Below, piece after piece: positions 34,982 through 43,150 of a stretch of 64,000 bases of DNA. This DNA is from Actinoplanes lobatus (GTDB lineage: Bacteria; Actinomycetota; Actinomycetes; Mycobacteriales; Micromonosporaceae). The notes under the pieces were generated by a model that was not told the DNA's origin, ran no database searches, and saw nothing but the letters and a program-made list of their open reading frames with translations. The DNA is taken from the NCBI RefSeq assembly GCF_014205215.1, contig NZ_JACHNC010000001.1, positions 9,792,501-9,856,500 on the forward strand. Direction: 5' to 3'. Every line of letters begins with the position of its first letter. The first letter of the stretch is position 1. Both the position numbers and the translations under genes were made by a program.

Positions 34982-36211
34982 ATGTCCAGGTTAACCGGCC
35001 TCCGATGGGTCGCCGTCGACGTCTGCGGCGCGGCCGTGCTGGCCATCGCGTCGGCGGAGGACGCCCACGAGACCGACCTGTGGGGTCTGTACGCCACGGT
35101 CATGGTGGCGAGCCTGCTGCTGGCCCGGCACCGGCCGCTGCTCGCGCTGGCGCTGAGCGTCGCCGGCACCGCGCTGCTGCACCTGCCCGAGGCGACCGGC
35201 ATCGACCCGCTCGACCTGGCCGTCCCGGTGGCGCTCTTCGCGCTGGCCGCCGCGGAACGGCCCCGGCGGGCCGGTGCGATCGCCTGCGGGCTGCTGCTCA
35301 CCGGGATCGGCCTGGCCAGCCTGGCCCAGCCGGTCGCCCGCGCCGACGCCGTCCAGCCTCCGGACACGCACGCCGTCGCCATCCGTGTCGAGAAACCGGC
35401 CCGGCCGGTCGTCGTGGAGACCGTCGAGCCGGCCTGGTCGGAGCGGCTGTGGCAGAGCAGCGGGCTGATGCTCGCTTTGGCCGCCGCCTACCTGCTGGGC
35501 GACAATCTGCGCGGCCGGCGGCTGCACCTGCGCACCGTGGAGCGGCGGGCCGCCGACCTGGAGCGCGAGCAGCGGCAGCGGGTGGCGCTGGCGACCGCGG
35601 CCGAGCGCGCCCGGATCACCCGCGAGCTGCACGACGTGGTGGCGCACGGCCTGTCGGTGATGGTGGTCCAGGCACAGGGGGCGGCGGCGGCTTTGAAACG
35701 CCACCCCGATCGTACGGAGCACGCGCTCGGTGACATCGTCACCACCGGCCGGTCCTCGCTGGCCGAGATGCGGCGCCTGCTGGCCATCGTCCGGGAGGAG
35801 CCGGAGCTGGCGCCGCAGCCCGGGGTGCAGGCGCTGCCCGAGCTGATCGACCGGATCCGGGCCGCCGGGACCACTGTCACGTTCACGGTCGAGGGCGAGC
35901 CTGCGCCGCTGCCGGCCGGAGTGGACCTGTCGGCGTACCGGATCGCCCAGGAGGCGCTGACGAACACGCTGAAGCACGCCGGTCCGGGGGCGGGCGCGGC
36001 CGTCCGCCTGGGTTTTCACGCGGAGTCCCTGGAGATCGAGGTGTGCAACGACGGCCGGCCGCCGTCCGGGCCGGTCGATGTGACCGGCAGCGGTCTGCGG
36101 GGGATCGCCGAGCGGGTGCGGCTGCTCGACGGTGAGCTGGAGGCCGGGGTCGGTGACGGCGGCGGTTTCCGGGTGCTGGCCCGGCTGCCGCTGCGGCCGG
36201 TGGGCGCCTGA
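34982..36211 (+). CDS. NarL-type sensor histidine kinase, exporter-linked
   Basis: A 409-residue membrane kinase. Four to five N-terminal helices (residues 5-125), a short extracytoplasmic loop around VEKPARPVVVETVEPAW, a further helix (GLMLALAAAYLLG), then HisKA_3 with the phospho-His in RELHDVVAHGLSVMVVQAQG and an ATPase domain (AQEALTNTLKHAGPG, GSGLRGIAERV). It is divergent from the MacB-like exporter, a frequent pairing for systems sensing cell-envelope stress or antimicrobial peptides, which is the inferred role. Stop and next start touch (36211). Confidence 0.92.
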   Translation: MSRLTGLRWVAVDVCGAAVLAIASAEDAHETDLWGLYATVMVASLLLARHRPLLALALSVAGTALLHLPEATGIDPLDLAVPVALFALAAAERPRRAGAIACGLLLTGIGLASLAQPVARADAVQPPDTHAVAIRVEKPARPVVVETVEPAWSERLWQSSGLMLALAAAYLLGDNLRGRRLHLRTVERRAADLEREQRQRVALATAAERARITRELHDVVAHGLSVMVVQAQGAAAALKRHPDRTEHALGDIVTTGRSSLAEMRRLLAIVREEPELAPQPGVQALPELIDRIRAAGTTVTFTVEGEPAPLPAGVDLSAYRIAQEALTNTLKHAGPGAGAAVRLGFHAESLEIEVCNDGRPPSGPVDVTGSGLRGIAERVRLLDGELEAGVGDGGGFRVLARLPLRPVGA

Positions 36212-36867
36212 TGGCCATCCGGGTGGTGCTGGTCGACGACCAGGTGCTGGTGCGGACCGGCTTCCGCATGATCCTCGACGAGACCGAGGGCATCGAGGTG
36301 GTCGGCGAGGCCGGGGACGGCGCCGCCGCCGTGGAGGTGTCCGCCCGGACCAGGCCGGACGTGGTCCTGATGGACGTGCGGATGCCCGGCGTCGACGGCA
36401 TCACCGCGACCGAGCGGATCCGGGCGCTCTCCCCCGCCCCTCGGGTGATCATCCTGACCACCTTCGACCTGGACGACTACCTGTTCGCCGGGCTGCGTGC
36501 CGGGGCCAGCGGCTTCCTGCTGAAGGACACCCTGGCCGACGACCTGATCGCCGCGGTCCGGGTGGTGGCGTCCGGTGAGGCGGTGACCGCGCCGACCGCC
36601 ACCCGCCGGCTGATCGCCCACTACGTCGCCGCCCCGGCGGCCGGCCCGGCCCGCGCGGACCACCGGCTGGATCCGCTCACCGCCCGGGAGCGGGAGGTGC
36701 TCACCCTGATCGCCCGCGGCCTGTCGAACGCGGAGATCGCCGAGTCGCTGCGTGTCTCGGAGGGCACCGTGAAGACCCACATCGGACGGATCCTGGCGAA
36801 ACTCGGGCTGCGCGACCGCATCCAGGCCGTCATCCTCGGCTACGAGTGCGGCCTGGTCACCCCGTAG
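36211..36867 (+). CDS. NarL/LuxR-family response regulator, exporter-linked
   Basis: A 218-residue regulator. The receiver has DDQ near the N-terminus, phospho-Asp in PDVVLMDVRMPGVDG, Thr in LTTFDLDDYLF and Lys in LLKDTLADD. The LuxR helix-turn-helix is LTAREREVLTLIARGLSNAE then VSEGTVKTHIGRILAKLG. Coupled to the kinase upstream; probably activates the divergent export operon. Confidence 0.93.
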   Translation: MAIRVVLVDDQVLVRTGFRMILDETEGIEVVGEAGDGAAAVEVSARTRPDVVLMDVRMPGVDGITATERIRALSPAPRVIILTTFDLDDYLFAGLRAGASGFLLKDTLADDLIAAVRVVASGEAVTAPTATRRLIAHYVAAPAAGPARADHRLDPLTAREREVLTLIARGLSNAEIAESLRVSEGTVKTHIGRILAKLGLRDRIQAVILGYECGLVTP

Positions 36868-36876
36868 GGCCGTCGG

Positions 36877-38178
36877 CTAGCCCGCGAGGCGGAACAGCTC
36901 GGCGTGGATCTGGCGGGACGGGACCTTGAGGCGGCGCAGGCCGGCCAGGACCGCCTCGGTCAGGGCGGCCGGGCCGCACACGTACACGTCGCGGTCGGTG
37001 ATGTCGGGGACCATGGCCCGCAGCCGGTCCGGGTCAAAGGGCTGGTTGCCGGGCCCGGTCCGGCCGGTCAGCAGGTGCAGCCGGGCGCCCCGGGCGGCGG
37101 CCAGGTTGCGCAGTTCGCCGAGCAGGACCGCGTCGGAGCCGCCGCGGACCCGGTAGAGGACGATCACGTCGTCGCCGATCCGCGGGTCCTCCAGCAGGGA
37201 CCGGATCGGGGTGACGCCGATGCCGCCGGCGATCAGGAGGGTGGCGGTGCGGGCCCGCCGGTCCAGGGTGAACGCCCCGTACGGCCCTTCGGCGAACACC
37301 CGCGCCCCGACCGGAAGGTCCCGCAGCCCGGCCGTGGTACCGCCGACCGCCTTGGCGGTGAGCCGCAGCGACCGCCCGTTCGGCGCGGCCGACAGCGAGA
37401 ACGGGTTGACCTGCCACCAGCGGTTGTGGCCGGGGAACCGCCACAGGAAGAACTGCCCGGCCCGGGCGCCCAGCTTCTCCAGGTCGCGGCCGGTCACGTG
37501 GACCGACACCACGTCGTCGGACTCGGGCACCACGGCGGCCACCCGCAGCCGGTGCCGGGAGTTGCGGACCAGCGGCACGATCACCCGGTTGGCCAGCAGC
37601 GCGCCGAGCACGAACGCCCACAGCCCCCACCAGTACAGCCGGGTCGCCAGGTTGGTGGTGAAGGCGGTGCCCTCGACGTACTGGTGGATGAGGCCGAGCA
37701 CCAGCACCGCGTAGAGCAGCAGGTGGACGGCGTGCCAGGCCTCGTAGGAGAGGCGGCGGCGGGCGGCCCGGATGGACAGCGCCACGACCAGCACGATGAG
37801 GGCGACCGCGATCATGCCGAGCAGCACCGGCCACTGTTTGGCCAGGGTGAGCGCGGTGGCCGGGACCGGGTCGCGGCCGGCCCGGGCGAACCCCACGATC
37901 ACCCAGGCCGGGTGCAGCAGGGCCAGCCAGAACACGGTGAGCCCGGCGCGCCGGTGCCAGCGGGTCAGCCGGTCCATGCCGAACGACCGGTCCAGCAGCG
38001 GCAATCGGGAGATCAACAGCACCTGTACGGCCAGGGCGAACGCCAGGTACAACCCGAGGAGGCGGCCGGCCGCGCCGATCAGGTTGTAGGCGGGCGGCCG
38101 GCCGAGCAGGAACAGGACGTGGACGGCGGCCAGATTGACCACGAGGAACGCCGCGACCGCGGCACGCGCGAGGATCAT
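36877..38178 (-). CDS. Ferric-reductase-like transmembrane haem protein with FAD/NAD domain
   Basis: A 433-residue membrane oxidoreductase. Six helices contain paired haem-ligand candidates: HRRAGLTVFWLALLHPAW and WHAVHLLLYAVLVLGLIH. The C-terminal cytoplasmic half is a ferredoxin-NADP reductase module: FAD motif NPFSLSAAPN, NAD motif LLIAGGIGVTPIRSLL and Cys-Gly-Pro in VYVCGPAALTEAVL. ATG 38178 follows GGGGGA. It resembles ferric reductase/NOX-type proteins passing electrons across the membrane; the acceptor is unknown. It lies downstream of tRNA-Cys with no clear terminator between them, so the two may share transcripts. Confidence 0.9.
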   Translation of the reverse strand: MILARAAVAAFLVVNLAAVHVLFLLGRPPAYNLIGAAGRLLGLYLAFALAVQVLLISRLPLLDRSFGMDRLTRWHRRAGLTVFWLALLHPAWVIVGFARAGRDPVPATALTLAKQWPVLLGMIAVALIVLVVALSIRAARRRLSYEAWHAVHLLLYAVLVLGLIHQYVEGTAFTTNLATRLYWWGLWAFVLGALLANRVIVPLVRNSRHRLRVAAVVPESDDVVSVHVTGRDLEKLGARAGQFFLWRFPGHNRWWQVNPFSLSAAPNGRSLRLTAKAVGGTTAGLRDLPVGARVFAEGPYGAFTLDRRARTATLLIAGGIGVTPIRSLLEDPRIGDDVIVLYRVRGGSDAVLLGELRNLAAARGARLHLLTGRTGPGNQPFDPDRLRAMVPDITDRDVYVCGPAALTEAVLAGLRRLKVPSRQIHAELFRLAG

Positions 38179-38269
38179 CCGGTCTCCCCCTGCCTGGACC
38201 TCCATCATGGGGGGTGTACCGCGGTCGGCGCCGTCTAGTTCAAGACAGTCCGGAATTGTTTTTCAAGAA

Positions 38270-38343
38270 TGGAGACCGCAACCGGATTCGAACCGGTGTG
38301 GATCGTTTTGCAGACGATTCCCTAACCACTCGGGCATGCGGTC
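38270..38343 (-). tRNA. tRNA-Cys (anticodon GCA)
   Basis: 74 nt including an encoded CCA. Acceptor stem GACCGCA/TGCGGTC, anticodon stem ATCGT/ACGAT around loop CTGCAAA (anticodon GCA), T arm CCGG TTCGAAT CCGG, short D stem with GG in the loop, and discriminator T73, a known cysteine identity base. The space upstream (38344-38378) is too short and lacks promoter motifs, so transcription most likely comes from the promoter at 38540-38512 through the attenuator-like leader. Confidence 0.95.
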
Positions 38344-38370
38344 GTGAAATGGTGCGCGCATTCGGGCGCC

Positions 38371-38410
38371 AAAAGAAACGCCACCCGCCCCCAGCAGGGG
38401 ACGGGTGGCG
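38371..38410 (-). terminator. Terminator/attenuator between the Cys-rich leader and tRNA-Cys
   Basis: On the minus strand the stem CGCCACCCG ... CGGGTGGCG encloses an inner CCCC/GGGG pairing and is followed directly by TTTCTTTT: a complete intrinsic terminator, rare in form for this GC-rich genome. It ends about 27 nt before tRNA-Cys. Its 5' arm overlaps the sequence able to pair with the end of the peptide ORF (38435-38445). Confidence 0.85.
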
Positions 38411-38422
38411 CGGCAAGCATCG

Positions 38423-38499
38423 CGAACGGCTCTAGCCGCACCACCGGTCCGGGGTACAACAGACGCGACACATAGCCGATCTCCTTCTAGAGCCGTTCG
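38423..38499 (-). promoter_or_regulatory. Leader RNA: 13-bp stem enclosing the Cys-rich ORF, with candidate antiterminator
   Basis: CGAACGGCTCTAG (38499-38487) and CTAGAGCCGTTCG (38435-38423) are perfect 13-bp arms enclosing the ribosome site and nearly all of the ORF; the stop codon lies in the right arm. In addition GGTGGTGCGGC (38445-38435, the Trp-Cys-Gly codons) can pair over 11 bp, with one G-U, with GCCGCGCCACC (38414-38404), which contains the 5' arm of the terminator. The pairings are seen in sequence; mutual exclusion and regulation are inferred. Confidence 0.7.
38432..38473 (-). CDS. 13-residue cysteine-rich leader peptide
   Basis: MCRVCCTPDRWCG, with Cys at 2, 5, 6 and 12. A perfect AAGGAG lies 7 bases before the ATG. 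Three of the four Cys codons are TGT, the rarer codon in a GC-rich genome, which would sharpen stalling when charged tRNA-Cys is scarce. It is too small for a signal peptide or enzyme. The location before an intrinsic terminator and tRNA-Cys points to a ribosome-mediated attenuator. A cysteine-rich bioactive peptide is a less likely alternative, since no modification or export gene is adjacent. Confidence 0.75.
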   Translation of the reverse strand: MCRVCCTPDRWCG

Positions 38500-38511
38500 A
38501 AGCTGTGGCCC

Positions 38512-38540
38512 ACATTAATCGAGGCTCGGGGAATGCGCAA
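38512..38540 (-). promoter_or_regulatory. Promoter for the leader-tRNA-Cys transcript
   Basis: TTGCGC (38540-38535), 17-bp spacer, TAATGT (38517-38512) on the minus strand, in an AT-richer pocket immediately after the stop of the preceding gene (38541). Predicted start near 38505, about 30 nt before the leader ATG. Confidence 0.6.
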
Positions 38541-39440
38541 CTATTTAAATCCGTCCCCGGCGGCGAACTCCACCAATTGGTCGACGGTGAACGGCAGCGA
38601 CTTCAGCGGCCGCACGCCCTCGCCACCGGTGGACAGGCCCTGCGCCACGAAGACGACGGTGTCGTCCGGGTGCTGGAAGGCGACCCACTGGTCGACCCCG
38701 TCGCGCGTGCTCGGCCCGGCCACGATGCCGGCCTCCTCCCCCGGGCGGACGGCACGCTTCTCGCAGGAGCCACCGATCCCCCAGAACGACTGGGCCAGTT
38801 CGCAGGGGTCGGCCGGCTGGTCGTTGTTCGGCTCGTGGACCTCGACGATGATCCGCCCGGTCCCGCCGTCCTTGACCAGCGGCACCGACACCAGGTAGGA
38901 CCAGTGGTCGCCCTCGATGGCGGCCTGGTGGTAGCGGAACGGGATGTCGTCCGGGCTGTTCCCGGTCGGCACCGTGTAGCCGGCCGGCGCCACCTCGATC
39001 AGCTTCTCGAGCAGCGCCACGCCCTTCTGGTAGTGCACGCCGGAGTCCGCGGTGGCGTCGCCGCTCGCCTCGGCCGGCCAGGACGGCTTGGTGTTCTCCC
39101 CCGACGGCACCTGCCCGGACGGGAAGGCCGTGGGAAACGGCTCCCCCGACGGCACGGCCCCCGACGGGTAGACCGTGGGAAACGGCTCCACCGGCGCGGA
39201 CGGTGCGGACGGTGCGGCGGCCGGTGCCCAGCCCGTACCCCCGCCGGGGTTGCCCTGACCGGGCAGGGCCGCGAGGGTGACGCCCAGGACGACCACCGCG
39301 GTGCCGGCACAGGCCATGATGTTGCGCCGCCGGGCGGCGCGGCGGGCCGTGACGAGCGCCGTCCGGGACTCCATCGGTGGTGGCTCGGAGTGCTGCGTGA
39401 TGGTGGCGCGCATGGCGTCGCGAAGCTCGTTCTCGTCCAT
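38541..39440 (-). CDS. Membrane-anchored partner of the SigE-family sigma factor
   Basis: A 299-residue protein: a cytoplasmic N-terminus of about 40 residues (MDENELRDAMRATITQHSE), one transmembrane helix (IMACAGTAVVVLGVTLAAL), then a Pro/Ser-rich stalk with a duplicated FPTxxPSGxVPSGE segment (residues 85-118) and an extracytoplasmic globular domain of about 180 residues with Cys pair (DPCELAQSF, GGSCEKR). It lacks a zinc-finger anti-sigma motif. Position 11 bp after the sigma gene suggests it tethers or senses for that sigma factor. Function inferred from context only. Confidence 0.75.
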   Translation of the reverse strand: MDENELRDAMRATITQHSEPPPMESRTALVTARRAARRRNIMACAGTAVVVLGVTLAALPGQGNPGGGTGWAPAAAPSAPSAPVEPFPTVYPSGAVPSGEPFPTAFPSGQVPSGENTKPSWPAEASGDATADSGVHYQKGVALLEKLIEVAPAGYTVPTGNSPDDIPFRYHQAAIEGDHWSYLVSVPLVKDGGTGRIIVEVHEPNNDQPADPCELAQSFWGIGGSCEKRAVRPGEEAGIVAGPSTRDGVDQWVAFQHPDDTVVFVAQGLSTGGEGVRPLKSLPFTVDQLVEFAAGDGFK

Positions 39441-39451
39441 GGGAGGTCCCC

Positions 39452-39946
39452 TCAGTCGGCGTTCACGGGATGGGCGACCAGCGTGCGCAGCGTGTCGAGG
39501 CCGCGTGCCGCTTGACTCTTGACGGTTCCCGCGGAGCAGCCGAGTGCCGCCGCGGTCTCCTCCACGGACAGGTCCTGCCAGTAGCGCAGCACCAGCACGG
39601 CCCGCTGCCGGGCCGGCACCCGGGCGAGCGCGCCGAGCAGGGTCACCCGGTCGTCGGACGGCTCGGGCGCCGCGGCCCGATCGATCCGGGTCTCCTGCGG
39701 CCGCTCCCGCCGCCACCAGCCCCACCGCCCCTCGTCGATGAAGGTCGAGATCAGAACCCGGCGGGCGTACGGGTCGAGCGACTCGTGCCGCTGGACCCGG
39801 TTCCACCGCAGGTAGAGCTTGGTGAAGGTCTGCTGAACCAGGTCCTCCGCACGGTGCCAGTCACCACAGAGCAGGAACGCCGTCGCCCGCAGGGCGGACG
39901 ATCTGGCCGCGAAGTACTCGGCGAACGCCTCGTCGCGGTCGGTCAT
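39452..39946 (-). CDS. SigE-family ECF RNA polymerase sigma factor
   Basis: A 164-residue sigma factor with region 2 (FAEYFAARSSALRATAFLL, AEDLVQQTFTKLYLRWNRV, PYARRVLISTFIDEGRW) and region 4 (VPARQRAVLVLRYWQDLSV, ALGCSAGTVKSQAARGLDTL). The region 2.2 form AEDLVQQTF and short length match the actinobacterial SigE family. Followed by its probable membrane partner. No matching target promoter could be assigned by eye. Confidence 0.93.
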   Translation of the reverse strand: MTDRDEAFAEYFAARSSALRATAFLLCGDWHRAEDLVQQTFTKLYLRWNRVQRHESLDPYARRVLISTFIDEGRWGWWRRERPQETRIDRAAAPEPSDDRVTLLGALARVPARQRAVLVLRYWQDLSVEETAAALGCSAGTVKSQAARGLDTLRTLVAHPVNAD

Positions 39947-40015
39947 GAGGTCTCCATCCCGTCGGTCCCGCTAATCACGAGGCGAGCACCGGGGAGGGTT
40001 GCACACATCCGGTCG

Positions 40016-41017
40016 TTATTTCGGGGCGCCCAGGTCGTCGAGGGCCTTGGTGGCGCCGCGGTGGAGGGTCACCGGGGTGGTCTGGCGGGCCGTCTCCAGC
40101 GTGATCTCCTTGGCCGCCGCGTTGGCCTGCTCGAGCTGGGCCTTGCGGTCGAAAAGCGTGCGAGTGAGCACGCAGGCCACATTCGGGTCCAGGTCCTCGC
40201 GGACCAGCAGGACGTTCGGCACCACGATGGTCTTCACGTCCGCCGGGGTCCGGTAGGTGGCGGCCGGGATGACGCCCTCCCGGTAGACCTCGTTGATCCT
40301 CCGCATCTCCGGCAGCAGCGGGGTGATGTCCAGGAACTCGACCTGGTCGGCGCCGGTGGTGAGCAGATCGGTGATGCCCGGGGTGGGCAGGCCGCCGGAC
40401 CAGAACAGGGCGTCGATGGTGCCGTCCTTCATCCCGTCGACGGTCTTGGTGAGGTCCAGCTTCTGCGCCTGCACGTCGGTGTCCGGCTGGAGCCCGGCCG
40501 CGGTCAGCAGCCGGTTGGCGATCACCTCGGTGCCGGACTTCGGGGAGCCGGTCGAGACGCGTTTGCCCTTCATCCCGGCGACGTCGGAGATCCCGGCCGC
40601 CTTGCGGACGATCACCTGCGTGTAGTTGCTGTGGATCCGGGACAGCGCGGCGACCTTCTGCTTCTCGGTGAAGCTGCCGGTGCCGTTGACCGCGTCGGCC
40701 GCCGTGTCGGCCAGGGAGAAGGCGACGTCGTACGTGCCGGCCACCAGCTGCTGGATGTTCTGCACGGACGCGCCGGTCTCGGCCGCGGTGGCCTGCAGAT
40801 TGCCGCCCACGGCGTTGATCTGTTCGGCGTACGCGTTGCCGAGGGCGAAGTAGACACCCGTGGCGTTGCCCGTCGCGATGCCGATCCGGGTCGCGCCGGC
40901 CACCTCGCAGGTGACCGCCCCGCCGGTGTCGGTGCTCGCCGTGTCCTGCCGGCCGCCGCACGCCGCGGTGGCGACCGCCAGCATGCCGACCAGCGCTGAT
41001 CCCAGTATTCGTCTCAT
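40016..41017 (-). CDS. TAXI-family TRAP transporter solute-binding lipoprotein
   Basis: A 333-residue binding protein. Lipobox TAAC with Cys20; the TAXI fold is recognisable from IGIATGNATGVYFALGNAYA and VSTGSPKSGTEVIANRLL, and the late hydrophobic pocket residues around WSGGLPTPGI. TAXI proteins bind dicarboxylates, glutamate or related acids; the ligand is unknown. ATG 41017 follows GGAGGAG and overlaps the permease stop. Gene order permease then binding protein is unusual but coupled. Confidence 0.92.
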   Translation of the reverse strand: MRRILGSALVGMLAVATAACGGRQDTASTDTGGAVTCEVAGATRIGIATGNATGVYFALGNAYAEQINAVGGNLQATAAETGASVQNIQQLVAGTYDVAFSLADTAADAVNGTGSFTEKQKVAALSRIHSNYTQVIVRKAAGISDVAGMKGKRVSTGSPKSGTEVIANRLLTAAGLQPDTDVQAQKLDLTKTVDGMKDGTIDALFWSGGLPTPGITDLLTTGADQVEFLDITPLLPEMRRINEVYREGVIPAATYRTPADVKTIVVPNVLLVREDLDPNVACVLTRTLFDRKAQLEQANAAAKEITLETARQTTPVTLHRGATKALDDLGAPK

Positions 41018-43026
41018 GCGTCTCCTCCGGGTGGGGTGGTGGGGCAAGGGCGAATCTCCACAGGGGGCCGGTGCCGGCGCTTCTCCAGGGCCGCGACTCC
41101 GGCGGCGGCCAGCAGCGCCGCCAGCCCGGCCACGATCGCCACCGGGTCCAGGTAGAGCAGCAGCAGCCCGGCGGCCGCGGCCAGCACCCGGGTCGCCGGG
41201 CCGGCCGGGCCGACGCCGGGCAGCCACGCGCCGGTCGCGACGGCCAGCCCGAACACGGCCAGCCCGGCCACCACCGTGGTCCAGAGGATGCCCAGGAACG
41301 GCCCGCGGGCCAGCAGGTACTCGCCGTTGGCGGTGAGCACGAAGGCGATCGGCGCGAGGAACGCCGGCAGCGCGTACTTCAGCGCCTGCCACATGGTCGC
41401 GACGGCGCGGCCGCCGGTGATCGCGCTCGCCCCCACGGCGGCGAGTGCGGTCGGTGGGGTCACCTCGGACAGCACCGAGTAGTAGAAGACGAACATGGCC
41501 GCCGCCGGGGCCGGTACGCCGAGACCGAGCAGCGCCGGGCCGATGATCACCCAGCCGATGATGAAGCTGGCCGTCACCGGCACCGCGAGGCCCAGCAGGG
41601 CGAGCGCGAACGCGGCCAGCACCACGGTCAGCGCGAGCACCGCCCGCGGTTCGTCGGTGATCGCCCGGGCGCCGTTGACCAGCAGCGACGCCAGCTGTGC
41701 GCCGAGGCCGGTCTTGGTGGTGGTCGCGGTGATCACCCCGGCCGCGGCGCAGACCGCGACCACCGGCAGGACGCCGCGTACGCCCGCGGACAGCGCCGTG
41801 AAGATCCGGGGCGGGGTCAGCCGGTGCCGCCGGTCCAGAAAGGACAGCGCGCCGGCCAGGATCGTCGCGTACACCACCGAGCGGGTGGCGCTCGTGCCCA
41901 GGGCCAGCAGCACCACGATGACGATCAGGGAGGAGAAGTGGTAGCCGAACCGGGTGAGCAGCCGCCAGGCACTGGTGGGCGGGGCGTCGACGGCGCGGAC
42001 CCCGTACCGGCGGACGTCGATCTCGACGGCGAGCAGGATGCCCAGGTAGTAGAGGACGGTCGGGATCATCGCCCAGCCGAGGACGGTCAGGTAGGAGACG
42101 TTCAGGTACTCGGCCACGATGAACGCGGCCGCGCCCAGCGTCGGCGGCGACAGGATGGCGCCCACCCCGGCGGCCGCCAGCATCCCGCCGGCCTGCTCCG
42201 GTGGGTAGCCGGCGCGGCGCAGCATCGGCCAGGTGACGGCGCCGACGCTGACCGCGGTGGCCGTACCGGATCCGGAGACCGTGCCGAGCAGGAAGCCGGC
42301 GGCGACCGCGGTGCGCCCGGCAGCGGAGCGTGACCTGCGGAAGGCCGCGACCGACAGGTCGACGAAGAACCGGCTCGCCCCGGACAGGTCCAGCACCGCG
42401 CCGTAGATGGTGAACAGCACGATGTAGGTGGCCGCCACGTCCAGCGGGGTGCCGTAGAAGCCGCTGCCCGAGTTGTAGAGGGCGTCGACGATCTGTGCGA
42501 AGTCGAGTCCGGCGTGTGCGATCGGCCAGGTCTGCGGCAGCAGGCCGCCGTAGTAGCCGTACGCCAGGAAGGCCAGGCAGACCACCGGCAGCGCCCACCC
42601 GGTGGTGCGGCGGCAGGCCTCGATCACCAGGACCAGCAGGACCGCGCCGAAGACGACGTCGACCGGTTCGAGCAGCCCCTGCCGGTTCAGGAAGTCGTCG
42701 TAGCCGCCGGCGATCGGATACAGACAGACCACCAGCGCGGCGCCGGCCAGGATCCAGTCGGTCACCCCGGGCGTCTCCCGGCCCTTTCCCAGACCCGATT
42801 TGTACGCGAGGAAGACGAGCGGCAGGGTCCCGGCCAGAAAGATGATCAGGTAGTACTGGCTGCCCTGGGCGAGCGGGCGGAACACCTGCCAGAGGACGAG
42901 CAGCGCGACGGCGAACGCGACGACCGAGACGAACACCCCGACACGGCCGGGCAGCTTCCGGGCGGGCCGCTCCTCCTCGTCGTAGTGCACCGCGGGCGGA
43001 TCCACCGGATATCGATCGTCGCCCAT
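41014..43026 (-). CDS. TRAP transporter permease, fused DctQM type
   Basis: A 670-residue fused small-plus-large TRAP permease with about 16 hydrophobic helices. The large-subunit signature is GFLLGTVSGSGTATAVSVGA, then AGGMLAAAGVGAILSPPTLG, and later VLSEVTPPTALAAVGASAI. The last 30 residues are a basic, cytoplasmic tail. ATG 43026 has a weak ribosome site, so the start could lie nearby. With the TAXI lipoprotein it forms an ion-driven uptake system for an organic acid. Confidence 0.92.
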   Translation of the reverse strand: MGDDRYPVDPPAVHYDEEERPARKLPGRVGVFVSVVAFAVALLVLWQVFRPLAQGSQYYLIIFLAGTLPLVFLAYKSGLGKGRETPGVTDWILAGAALVVCLYPIAGGYDDFLNRQGLLEPVDVVFGAVLLVLVIEACRRTTGWALPVVCLAFLAYGYYGGLLPQTWPIAHAGLDFAQIVDALYNSGSGFYGTPLDVAATYIVLFTIYGAVLDLSGASRFFVDLSVAAFRRSRSAAGRTAVAAGFLLGTVSGSGTATAVSVGAVTWPMLRRAGYPPEQAGGMLAAAGVGAILSPPTLGAAAFIVAEYLNVSYLTVLGWAMIPTVLYYLGILLAVEIDVRRYGVRAVDAPPTSAWRLLTRFGYHFSSLIVIVVLLALGTSATRSVVYATILAGALSFLDRRHRLTPPRIFTALSAGVRGVLPVVAVCAAAGVITATTTKTGLGAQLASLLVNGARAITDEPRAVLALTVVLAAFALALLGLAVPVTASFIIGWVIIGPALLGLGVPAPAAAMFVFYYSVLSEVTPPTALAAVGASAITGGRAVATMWQALKYALPAFLAPIAFVLTANGEYLLARGPFLGILWTTVVAGLAVFGLAVATGAWLPGVGPAGPATRVLAAAAGLLLLYLDPVAIVAGLAALLAAAGVAALEKRRHRPPVEIRPCPTTPPGGDA

Positions 43027-43150
43027 GAAACGGACAGTACTAGGTAGCATCCCTTCCTGTAACGATCGTCGCCCCAGGCCGGTTCCTACCGAAAGATCGC
43101 GAATCCGTGGACCGGGCAGGCCCCTCATCTCCCTGAGGCGCCTCCATCAC

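Noticed and set aside
38432..38473. Cys-rich peptide as a ribosomally made natural product precursor
   Set aside because: No modification, protease or exporter gene is adjacent, and the leader is followed at once by a terminator and tRNA-Cys; attenuation explains more of the features. Not fully excluded.
40016..42598. 860-codon open frame over both TRAP genes
   Set aside because: Only the part from ATG 41017 is the binding protein. The upstream part is an out-of-frame reading of the permease.
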